Positions 55,398 through 63,194 of a stretch of 64,000 bases of DNA are shown one piece after another. Below the pieces are notes generated by a model that saw only the letters and a program-made list of their open reading frames with translations, did no database searches and was not told where the DNA came from. Origin of the DNA: Syntrophobacteraceae bacterium (GTDB lineage Bacteria; Desulfobacterota; Syntrophobacteria; Syntrophobacterales; Syntrophobacteraceae); NCBI GenBank assembly GCA_031292215.1, contig JARLHO010000012.1:1-64000 (forward strand), written 5' to 3'. The position numbers and the translations under genes are program-made. Every line of letters begins with the position of its first letter. Position 1 is the first letter of the stretch.

Positions 55398-55803
55398 GCG
55401 GGAAAACCCCGGGACCAGGAGCCTGCGGGGACTATCCTCGCTGGGAGATATTTCTTCGGATCTCTTCAGTAATGCTCTGAGCCTGGTTCGGGATGAAATT
55501 CGGATGGCGAGCGCTGAAATGTCCCAAAAGGTGGTGGACGCGGGCAAAAGTTCCACCCTGCTGACCATAGGGGGGTTTGTAGTCTACGCTGGGTTTATTT
55601 TTCTTCTTCTCGCCGCAGCGCTTGGGCTGTCCTATGTGATGGCGGCCGGATGGGCTTTTTTGATTGTTGCCGTGGCCGCCCTGATAGTTGGCGGGGTACT
55701 GGCAATGATTGGCAAACGGAGGCTCAAGTCGGATATACTTCCGAGCGAAACCATAGATACTGCCAAGGAAGATACACAATGGATGCGCAACCAACTAACA
55801 TAG
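55384..55803 (+). CDS. Phage-holin superfamily III-like membrane protein
   Basis: 139 residues, overlapping the previous gene by 14 nt. The N-terminus is amphipathic (SDLFSNALSLVRDEIRMASA), followed by two hydrophobic helices (FVVYAGFIFLLLAAALGLSY and GWAFLIVAVAALIVGGVLAM). This is the Phage_holin_3_6 layout, widespread in non-phage stress clusters. It overlaps the DUF3618 gene by 25 nt. Confidence 0.82.
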   Translation: MDPTERENPGTRSLRGLSSLGDISSDLFSNALSLVRDEIRMASAEMSQKVVDAGKSSTLLTIGGFVVYAGFIFLLLAAALGLSYVMAAGWAFLIVAVAALIVGGVLAMIGKRRLKSDILPSETIDTAKEDTQWMRNQLT

Positions 55804-56270
55804 AACCTCGAAGAAGAGAACACATGAGTCGGATGGAACCGAATCTAAAAATTGACGATTTAAGATCCGACATACTTAAGGCGGAAAATAGGATCGTGGA
55901 AGATATCGAACATCTAAAAGAAATGTTACATCCCGGACGCGTAGTAAGTGAGCTGATGTCTGCTGTAAAAGAAGAATTATCCATGCGATTGCAAGCCGTG
56001 GAGGGGCAAAAGCTCGAAACCATAGGCAACCGGGTGATAAGCGAGGTCAAAGGGCGTCCCTTTCTATTCGGTTTGCTGGGTCTGGGTATTACCGGCCTGA
56101 TTTTTTACGGCTTGACGCCGGAAAAGGAAAGCCGGGGGGGGGAAGACAGGGTGGAAAAAACGGGCGAAGAGCTGAGCGGTTTTGATACGGAAAGGGATTA
56201 TCCGCTCACCGGGTTTTCCCCGGAATCCGAAACGAGCTCGACTACGCCGACGCAGTTTTGCGAGCCTTGA
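55779..56270 (+). CDS. DUF3618-family protein
   Basis: 163 residues from ATG 55779 (AAGGAAG upstream). The N-terminal LKIDDLRSDILKAENRIVED, followed by IEHLKEMLHPGRVV, matches the DUF3618 helix (R-x-DIE-x-x-R-x-x-L-x-E-x-x-x-L-x-x-x-x-x-P). A membrane helix (GRPFLFGLLGLGITGLIFYG) follows, then a polar, acidic tail. Usually found with holin-III and YihY-type genes. Third gene of the overlapping run. Confidence 0.82.
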   Translation: MDAQPTNIEPRRREHMSRMEPNLKIDDLRSDILKAENRIVEDIEHLKEMLHPGRVVSELMSAVKEELSMRLQAVEGQKLETIGNRVISEVKGRPFLFGLLGLGITGLIFYGLTPEKESRGGEDRVEKTGEELSGFDTERDYPLTGFSPESETSSTTPTQFCEP

Positions 56271-56309
56271 GTCCGCTGTGACTGAGCCCCCGGGATAGGG
56301 GTAGACCCC

Positions 56310-56385
56310 GATACGGGCCGCCGGGGGCGGTCCGTATCCTTCTGATCGGGGAAAGTGAAAAGTGAGCGGCGCCCTCGCTTTTCAC
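56310..56385 (+). terminator. Twin hairpins between convergent transcripts
   Basis: First: GATACGGGCCGCC (56310-56322) with GGCGGTCCGTATC (56326-56338), a 13-bp stem with a 3-nt loop. Second: GTGAAAAGTGAG (56355-56366) with CTCGCTTTTCAC (56374-56385). Neither is followed by a pure T-tract, but they lie between convergent genes and could terminate both. Confidence 0.5.
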
Positions 56386-56459
56386 TTCTACGTTCGCTAT
56401 TTTCGAACTGCCTCCAGTACTTTGGATACCTGGTCTCCGGCTGGTGAGCCGGCTTGGCT

Positions 56460-57311
56460 TCACCCCTTTGCAAAAAAATTACGCTTCCCGAACGGAGCAT
56501 TTTTCAGGAAATCGAAGGAATGGCCGGCCGCCTCAACCGGTCGGTCTTCATAGGGATAGAGCTCGACTGTCACAAAACCGTCGTAGCCAATCTGTTCCAT
56601 CGCATGGAAGATCCCGTCGAAATCGAGTGCGCCTTCGCCCAGCAGCAGGTGATTATGGACGCGTGTCGCCGCGATGTCTTCGAGATGGAAATGGCAAATG
56701 TAGTCCTTTAGCTCGACGATGAGAGCCGCAGGGTCTTCCCCGACGCAGAAAAAATGGCCGATATCGAAATTTAGCCCGAAGACCTCGGGATCGAGTTCCT
56801 TGCAAAACTCCTTGAATTGAACTCCCGATTCGATCATAAGACCTGGCTCGGGCTCGATGATCAACTTGATTTTTCTATCCCTTGCGATTGGTTCGACCTC
56901 TCGCAGCCCTTCCAGAAACAGCCTGATTCCAAGATCGCGCTCGATTCCGTCAAGGGGGCCTCCGGGTCCTGTGGAAACCGTTTGAGCCCCGAGTGCGTGG
57001 GCGAGTTCAATGCTGTTTATGGTGTGGTCGATTCGTTTTTTTCGAAGAGCAGGATCTTTTTCGATCCACGACGGGTGATAAATATCGCCTATGGCCCGGA
57101 GCATGAAAGAGCTAACATTTGAAATCTCCATCCGATAGTGGTCCAGGGCCGCAAGGATGTCTGCGACATCTTTGGGTCCCAGGTTCGGGGGGTAGGCGTG
57201 GGGCACATCCGCCATTATTTCGATCCCCCGGTAGCCCGCTTCCGCCAGCAGGCGGATCGTATCGAACAGGGTGTAGCGCACGAAGGCATTGGAACTGAAG
57301 GCAAGTTTCAT
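56460..57311 (-). CDS. TIM-barrel sugar isomerase/epimerase (AP endonuclease family 2)
   Basis: 283 residues of the xylose-isomerase-like TIM barrel: KLAFSSNAFVRYTLFDTIRL, YRGIEIMADVPHAYPP, TVSTGPGGPL, LIIEPEPGLMI (metal Glu), GLNFDIGHFFCVGEDP (Asp/His), ICHFHLEDIAATRVHNHLLL (His), and TVELYPYEDRP (Glu). These are the usual four metal ligands. It follows the inositol-3-phosphate synthase gene by 34 nt in the same direction, suggesting action on inositol or a related sugar. EboE-like members of this fold occur with MIPS-type genes, but the rest of an ebo cluster is absent. Confidence 0.8.
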   Translation of the reverse strand: MKLAFSSNAFVRYTLFDTIRLLAEAGYRGIEIMADVPHAYPPNLGPKDVADILAALDHYRMEISNVSSFMLRAIGDIYHPSWIEKDPALRKKRIDHTINSIELAHALGAQTVSTGPGGPLDGIERDLGIRLFLEGLREVEPIARDRKIKLIIEPEPGLMIESGVQFKEFCKELDPEVFGLNFDIGHFFCVGEDPAALIVELKDYICHFHLEDIAATRVHNHLLLGEGALDFDGIFHAMEQIGYDGFVTVELYPYEDRPVEAAGHSFDFLKNAPFGKRNFFAKG

Positions 57312-57345
57312 TGTAAATATTCCAGCTCTAATTCGGGGTTAAGGT

Positions 57346-58617
57346 TTACGGGCGCCGGGGGGGCGACACCAGACCCTGCGCCTGTTGCAGTTTTTCGGCA
57401 TAATCGGCCAGCATGCGAAACTGTTCCGGGAGGCCATGGGTGGCAACGCCAATCGGGGCTTTGAAAAAAGAGGCGAGTTGGGGCATGAGTCCGGCCTCGC
57501 CACGCCTTTTCGAAAACTCTGCCAGCCGGATCATGTCCAGGACAAGCGGGGCCGCCAGGAGGGAATCGAGCCCCTGCCAGACGAATTGCATAGACATTTC
57601 CGCGCCCAGAAATCCCCGGAAATGAATGAAGTCCCACGCGGTCTTCCGGTCGCCAAGCGAGGGGACGTAGTCGATTTTTACCTTGGAATGGGGGGAGTAG
57701 CCAAGGATTTTTGAGAGCACCCGGTCCTTGGTCCTGATCTTGGATTCCAGGTTGCCGGGATTATCGAGCACCTGGCCATCCATATTGCCCAGGATGTTAA
57801 ACCCCATCCAGCTCATAACGTCGAGGTTTCTATAGGTAAACATGGGCGCGAGGGCGCTTTTAACAAGCGTTTCACCTGTTTTGCCGTCATCTCCCATCAC
57901 CGGTATTTGGCAGGATTGGGCCAATTCGGCCATGGCTGGGAAAAGGGCTGCGTTGGAGGGGGTGAAATTTATGTACGGACAGCCTTCCCGAATGGCGGCG
58001 TAGGCATATAATGTACTCGCTCGCACCTTTTGGCTTCCGTTGTCGTCTAGAATCTGTTCGAGCATCCCAAGGTCATGGTGGCAGGCTTCGAGCTCCAGGG
58101 GCGGTTCGGTGGACGCAAGATTTACCACGACTACCGTATCGAGTTCGCGGGATTCCCGGAATTTGCGGATTCGGTTGCGGATAGTCTTGATTTCGTTTCG
58201 AAGCGTGGTTTTGCGCCGCGAGCTACCCGCGCAGAGTGATTCGATCGCCTCGCCGCAGTTACTCGCAATTCCCGTTTGGACGCCCGCCCGGTACTGCGCC
58301 ATTTCCCGTTTGATCGCCTCAAGTATCCGGGGGCTGATACCGGTTGCTTCGCCCAGCAAGGGAGGAGCGGTCCGCGAAGGGGTCCTTTTGCGGATGTCAC
58401 AGCCTCCAAGGACCAGTTGGGCTGTGTCGGCCAGATCGACCCCTTCAAAAAGGGGGGTGGAGGTGATCATCCCCGTTGTATCGGTTAGCCCTTTTCCGAG
58501 TGCGATCGTTCCGGCGGCAACCGTTGTGGCGATCGATCCCAGGGCGCCGATGAGATAGGCTCCGGTAGAATTTTTCAGTGTTAGACCTCCCTCGCGCCAG
58601 GTTTTCGATCTTTGCAT
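57346..58617 (-). CDS. Inositol-3-phosphate synthase-like protein
   Basis: 423 residues. NAD-binding GALGSIATTVAAGTIALG at the N-terminus; VVVNLASTEPPLELEAC; NFTPSNAALFPAMAELAQ; and the conserved active-site VMGDDGKTGETLVKSALAP and MSWMGFNILGNMDGQVLDNP. These match myo-inositol-1-phosphate synthase (isomerises glucose-6-phosphate). The ATG at 58617 is used here; the GGGAGG at about 58585 sits before CTG AAA AAT, so a non-ATG start about 14 codons later is possible. It is the upstream gene of a two-gene operon with the TIM-barrel isomerase. Confidence 0.85.
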   Translation of the reverse strand: MQRSKTWREGGLTLKNSTGAYLIGALGSIATTVAAGTIALGKGLTDTTGMITSTPLFEGVDLADTAQLVLGGCDIRKRTPSRTAPPLLGEATGISPRILEAIKREMAQYRAGVQTGIASNCGEAIESLCAGSSRRKTTLRNEIKTIRNRIRKFRESRELDTVVVVNLASTEPPLELEACHHDLGMLEQILDDNGSQKVRASTLYAYAAIREGCPYINFTPSNAALFPAMAELAQSCQIPVMGDDGKTGETLVKSALAPMFTYRNLDVMSWMGFNILGNMDGQVLDNPGNLESKIRTKDRVLSKILGYSPHSKVKIDYVPSLGDRKTAWDFIHFRGFLGAEMSMQFVWQGLDSLLAAPLVLDMIRLAEFSKRRGEAGLMPQLASFFKAPIGVATHGLPEQFRMLADYAEKLQQAQGLVSPPRRP

Positions 58618-58764
58618 GAATTGTCTTCAGGTGTAGGCCTCAAACCGGGAAAGTGTATAGATTAAGGTTGGAATGCGCAAGATACAAGTTGAGGGGATCG
58701 ATTTTTAGGAGATAACCCCTGCCGGTCGAAAGTCCCCCTTCCCATCAAAACGTGTTTATTTTTA

Positions 58765-60714
58765 ATGGGAGAAGAACAGTGGACAATGGAAAACCCCGAA
58801 ACTGAAAATATGACCTTGGAGCGAATGGCTCTAGGCGCCGAACTCTCCTCGGAAGGGGGCGTGAGATTTCGCGTGTGGGCGCCGGGGCGAAATCTTGTGG
58901 AAGTACTTATCGAAACCTCCCCGAATAGACCTGGAGAAGACCCCGAGGTGTTTTCGCTCGAAGCCGAGGAGCAAGGTTATTTTTCCGGCCGCGTGAGCGG
59001 TGTATCTTCCGGAATGCTCTATCGTTTCCGCCTCGACCGGGAGCCGCTGCTGCTGCCCGACCCCGCGTCACGTTTTCAGCCCGATGGGCCTCACGGTCCC
59101 TCGATGATCGTCGATCCGAGCCGTTTTCCATGGAAGGACCGGGGCTGGTCCGGGATCGACCCGGACAGTCCGGCCGGCCACGTGATCTATGAGATGCACA
59201 TCGGAACGTTTACTCGCGAGGGGACCTGGGAGGCCGCGGCGCGGGAACTAAGCGAGCTCGCCTCACTGGGTGTCACCATTATCGAACTTATGCCGGTCGC
59301 AGACTTTCCCGGCCGCTTCGGCTGGGGCTACGACTGCGTGAACCTGTTTGCCCCCACCCGACTCTACGGGCGCCCGGACGCCATGCGCCAGTTCATCGAT
59401 CGGGCTCACGGCGAGGGGCTTGGGGTCATCCTGGATGTTGTCTATAATCACCAGGGGCCGGACGGCAACTATCTCCACCATTTTTCAAGCGATTACTTTT
59501 CGAGTCGCCACGTTTCCGAATGGGGGGCTTCCTTTAATTTCGACGATGTACATTGCGAAATGGTCCGCGAATACATCATTTCCAACGCGGTCTACTGGAT
59601 AACGGAATTCCACCTGGACGGGCTGAGGATAGATGCGACCCAGCAGATATTTGACGATTCGGGGGAACATATTCTGGCCTCGCTGGCAAGGCGCGCGCGA
59701 AAGGCCGCCCGGCCCCGGTCCCTCTATATAATCGGGGAAAATGAGCCCCAGGACGTCCGTCTCCTCAGGCCGTCGAAGCTGGGAGGCTATGAGCTGGACG
59801 CGCTGTGGAACGACGATTTCCATCACAGCGCCATGGTGGCTGCGACCGGCCGCGCCGAGGCCTACTATAGCGATTACCGGGGCAAGGCCCGCGAGTTTGT
59901 CGCGGCGGCCAAATACGGCTTTCTCTACCAGGGGCAGTGGTACACGTGGCAGAAAAAACGCCGTGGAACTCCGGCCCTTGATTTGAAGCCTAACAGGTTT
60001 GTCCATTTTATCCAAAACCACGATCAGATAGCCAACTCCGGCAACGGCAAAAGAATCCACGCGCTGACAAGCCCCGGCCGCTTCAGGGCGCTCACCGCGA
60101 TGTTGCTGCTCGGCCCCCAGACACCCATGCTGTTTCAGGGGCAGGAGTACGGCTCGTCCAGCCCGTTTTTTTATTTCGCCGATCATGAGGACGAGATTTC
60201 GCGCCAGGTAGCGAAGGGGCGGGCCGAGTTTCTTGCCCAGTTTAGACCCCTTGCCACCCCCGAGATGCAGGCCCGGCTGCCCGATCCTGGCGACCCCATG
60301 ACTTTTGTCAACTCCAAGCTCGATCCTCGGGAGCGGTTTGAAAATATCGAGGCGTCTGCGTTGTGCCGCGATCTCCTGGGGCTGCGGCGCGAAGACCCCG
60401 TATTTCGAAGTGTGAGGAGAACCGGCCACGTGGATGGCGCGGTTTTTGGCCCCGACGCTTTTTTGCTGCGGTTTTTCGGAGAAAGGCAATGCGATACCCG
60501 GTTGCTTGTGGTGAACCTTGGCCGCGACCTGTTGCTCGGGCCCGCGCCCGAACCTCTCCTGGCGCCGCCGCCCGGATTCGACTGGGCATTGCTGTGGAGC
60601 AGCGAAGCGCCCGTTTATGGAGGAGTTGGCGCACCGCCCTGGCCAACCGAGGGCGAATGGCATCTTGCGGGTGAGACCGCCGTGGTGCTCTACCCGAAGG
60701 AGTGCGAGCCTTGA
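58765..60714 (+). CDS. treZ: Malto-oligosyltrehalose trehalohydrolase
   Basis: 649 residues (ATG 58786 is an alternative start). N-terminal CBM48-like domain (GGVRFRVWAPGRNLVEVLIE), then GH13_10: YEMHIGTFTREGTWEAAARE, FGWGYDCVNLFAPTRLYG, DVVYNHQGPDGNYL, the nucleophile Asp in DGLRIDATQQIFD, the acid Glu in YIIGENEPQDVR, and FIQNHDQIANSGNGKR. TreZ releases trehalose from maltooligosyl trehalose made by TreY, which is not in the window. The next gene, a debranching enzyme, overlaps its end. Confidence 0.95.
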   Translation: MGEEQWTMENPETENMTLERMALGAELSSEGGVRFRVWAPGRNLVEVLIETSPNRPGEDPEVFSLEAEEQGYFSGRVSGVSSGMLYRFRLDREPLLLPDPASRFQPDGPHGPSMIVDPSRFPWKDRGWSGIDPDSPAGHVIYEMHIGTFTREGTWEAAARELSELASLGVTIIELMPVADFPGRFGWGYDCVNLFAPTRLYGRPDAMRQFIDRAHGEGLGVILDVVYNHQGPDGNYLHHFSSDYFSSRHVSEWGASFNFDDVHCEMVREYIISNAVYWITEFHLDGLRIDATQQIFDDSGEHILASLARRARKAARPRSLYIIGENEPQDVRLLRPSKLGGYELDALWNDDFHHSAMVAATGRAEAYYSDYRGKAREFVAAAKYGFLYQGQWYTWQKKRRGTPALDLKPNRFVHFIQNHDQIANSGNGKRIHALTSPGRFRALTAMLLLGPQTPMLFQGQEYGSSSPFFYFADHEDEISRQVAKGRAEFLAQFRPLATPEMQARLPDPGDPMTFVNSKLDPRERFENIEASALCRDLLGLRREDPVFRSVRRTGHVDGAVFGPDAFLLRFFGERQCDTRLLVVNLGRDLLLGPAPEPLLAPPPGFDWALLWSSEAPVYGGVGAPPWPTEGEWHLAGETAVVLYPKECEP

Positions 60715-62759
60715 GCGAAAGCCAAACCATAGAGCTTCAATTTAGCGGGCGCCCCGAAGAAGTCCCCACACTGCTTAACCGGGAATGGCTGGTGACCAAC
60801 GGAATCGGGGGGTACGCTTCGGGAACGATTGCCGGGATCGCCACCAGGCGCTACCACAGTCTTCTTACCGCAAACCTTACCGCGCCCGCGGGTCGATACG
60901 TGATGCTAAACAAGGTCTCCGAGCTTATCAGCACGGGGGAGGGAAGAAAATGGCGCCTGGGTGGAAAAGAACTGGTAAGGGAAGGGTTGGAATCGGCAGG
61001 TCTGGCCGAGCTAAGAGTTTTTCGCCTGGAATCGGGCATCCCGGTCTGGAGATATCAGCTAGATGAGATGGCGCTGACCAAATGGATCCTTATGCCCTAC
61101 AGGCAAAACACGGTCCACATCGGCTATCGTTTGAGCGAGGGCGAGAGGTCCCTGCGGTTGAAACTTCGCCTCGGGATGCACATACGCCCGCATGCCGCGG
61201 AGTTTGGCGCCGGCCCCCCGGAGGATGCCTATGTTTTTCAGGTCTCGGAGGACCGCTACGAGATCCGTGCCCCCTCCATGCCTGCGCTGCGCCTGCGCCT
61301 GGTCGGCGCCCGGGGCGCTTTCACCTATGAGTGGCAGCGGTTTGCCGCAGTCCGCTACCGGATGGAAGAATCCCTTGGCTACGAAGCGGCCGGCGATCTG
61401 TGGAGTCCGGGATATTTCCGCGTCGATTTTTCCGCGGGCCAGGATGCCGCTCTCATCGCTTCCACTGAAAACTGGGAAATCATAAAGGCGCTGGATACGG
61501 CTTTTGCGTTCACCACCGAGGTGGAAAGGCATCGGCGCCTGATCGATATGGCCCACCCGGCGCTACGGGAGGGGAGGGCGGCGCAACTGGTGATTGCCGC
61601 CGATCAGTTCATCATAAGACCGTCGCATCGGGTCCATGAGGTGGTCCGCTCCCGGGCGGCAGGAGACGATGTCCTGACAGTTATCGCCGGCTACCACTGG
61701 TTTACGGACTGGGGGCGCGATACGATGATCTCCCTTGAGGGACTGACGCTCGCCACGGGGCGGGCGGCGGAGGCGGGCAATATCCTGCGCGGGTTCGGCC
61801 GTCACGTTCGAGACGGGCTCATTCCCAACATGTTCCCCGAAGGCGCAGACGAAGGGGTCTACCACACCGCGGACGCAACCCTTTGGTTTTTCCACGCGCT
61901 CGATCGCTACATTGCGGCAACCGGCGACCGAATCACCCTGAGGGGGCTTCTCCCTACACTGGAGCAAATCGTCGAACACCACTTGGCGGGGACCCGTTTT
62001 GGAATCGGGGCCGATCCGGGCGACCAGCTCCTTCGGCAGTCGGATGGGCGGCTTCCGCTTACCTGGATGGACGCAAAGATGGGCGATTGGGTGGTAACGC
62101 CCAGAAGAGGCAAGGCCGTAGAGATAAACGCCCTGTGGTACAACGCGCTCCGTTTGCTCGCCCGGTGGCTGGGCGAAGAAGACCAGTCCGTTCCGGCCCG
62201 GGAGATGGAAAGTATCGCAGCCCGCGTAAGTAAGAGTTTCAACCTTCGTTTCTGGAACGAAAACACCGGGTATTTATTTGACGTTGTGGATGGGGAAGGG
62301 GGAGAGGATCCATCGTGTAGGCCCAATCAAATCTTTGCCGTTTCCCTTCCCTATCCGGTGCTGGAGGAAGACCGCTGGAAAGCGGTGGTGGATATCGTTC
62401 GAGAGCGGCTGCTGACGCCTAAGGGCCTTCGGACACTCTCGCAGGAACACCCCGACTATAAGGCCAATTACCGAGGCGATCTTCGCTCCCGCGACGCGGC
62501 CTACCACCAGGGCACGGTGTGGGCCTGGCTGATAGGGCCCTTTATCGATGCGTGGCTAAAAGTTTACCCCGACTCCCGGGACCAGGCCCGGGGCTTTCTA
62601 AAAGAGCTTGGGGGAAAACATTTGGAGGAGGCCTCCATCGGCTCGATTAGCGAAGTGTTCGATGCGGAGCCCCCCTTTGCTCCCCGGGGGTGCATCGCGC
62701 AGGCATGGAGTGTTGCGGAGGTGCTTCGAAGCCTTGTCCGGGTGAGTAGTGAATGGTGA
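60711..62759 (+). CDS. Archaeal-type glycogen debranching enzyme (amylo-alpha-1,6-glucosidase, GH133)
   Basis: About 682 residues from TTG 60711, which gives AAGGAG a 9-nt spacing; GTG 60702 is alternative. It overlaps treZ by 4 nt. N-terminal GDE_N (EWLVTNGIGGYASGTIAGIA, TRRYHSLLTANL), and the C-terminal (alpha/alpha)6 GDE_C domain: GYHWFTDWGRDTMISLEGL, WMDAKMGDWVVTPRRGKAVE, INALWYNALRLLARW and RGCIAQAWSVAEVLRSL. Removes alpha-1,6 glucose stubs of glycogen. With glgX and treZ it forms an alpha-glucan to trehalose route. Confidence 0.93.
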   Translation: MSESQTIELQFSGRPEEVPTLLNREWLVTNGIGGYASGTIAGIATRRYHSLLTANLTAPAGRYVMLNKVSELISTGEGRKWRLGGKELVREGLESAGLAELRVFRLESGIPVWRYQLDEMALTKWILMPYRQNTVHIGYRLSEGERSLRLKLRLGMHIRPHAAEFGAGPPEDAYVFQVSEDRYEIRAPSMPALRLRLVGARGAFTYEWQRFAAVRYRMEESLGYEAAGDLWSPGYFRVDFSAGQDAALIASTENWEIIKALDTAFAFTTEVERHRRLIDMAHPALREGRAAQLVIAADQFIIRPSHRVHEVVRSRAAGDDVLTVIAGYHWFTDWGRDTMISLEGLTLATGRAAEAGNILRGFGRHVRDGLIPNMFPEGADEGVYHTADATLWFFHALDRYIAATGDRITLRGLLPTLEQIVEHHLAGTRFGIGADPGDQLLRQSDGRLPLTWMDAKMGDWVVTPRRGKAVEINALWYNALRLLARWLGEEDQSVPAREMESIAARVSKSFNLRFWNENTGYLFDVVDGEGGEDPSCRPNQIFAVSLPYPVLEEDRWKAVVDIVRERLLTPKGLRTLSQEHPDYKANYRGDLRSRDAAYHQGTVWAWLIGPFIDAWLKVYPDSRDQARGFLKELGGKHLEEASIGSISEVFDAEPPFAPRGCIAQAWSVAEVLRSLVRVSSEW

Positions 62760-62770
62760 AAACTTACAAT

Positions 62771-63180
62771 TACACATCAGTTCGGGGGGCAAGGATCTGG
62801 TCAAAAACGAGCGACGATTTAGCTGGGCGAAAAACCCAATGATCGGGTTTTCTATCGGCAGAGTAAAAGATTTTGGGTTATTCAGTATTCAGGTTTTTCG
62901 ACCTCGATATCCTTACTCGATATCATCATAAGAACAGGGACGGAGTTTACTCCGTGCTGTACGAACAGATTTGAAATCCCCCCAACCCCCCTTTGCAAAA
63001 AAAGGGGGCGATCGAGCCAAGCCCCTGGCAAATCTCCGGTAAAGGGTAAGTGGGCGCATGTGTGGGTAATCGTAAGCTTTGATTGAGCCTTTGACGGAGC
63101 GATTGAGCCTTTGAAATAAGGGGGAGCGATTGAGCCTGGCCCTTCGGTGCGCGTCATTGCAAAGGGGGAGCATACTGTGC
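62771..63180. repeat. Composite C-rich repeat, copy 2
   Basis: TACACATCAGTT onward repeats 11809 with high similarity for about 250 bp (including GAGCGACGATTTAGCT, CTATCGGCAGAGTAAAAGAT and CCTCGATATCCTTA), with a 15-bp insertion after GATATCCTT that duplicates a nearby segment. It then runs into AAATCCCCCCAACCCCCC and GATCGAGCCAAGCCCC. The right arm of the palindrome is missing and repeats of GATTGAGCCT follow. There is no gene in 62760-63194. Confidence 0.75.
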
Positions 63181-63194
63181 ACTGTTCACTGCCT

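Noticed and set aside
59485-60663. 392-codon minus-strand frame inside treZ
   Set aside because: Antisense to the conserved GH13 motifs of TreZ, no ribosome-binding site and no family signal.
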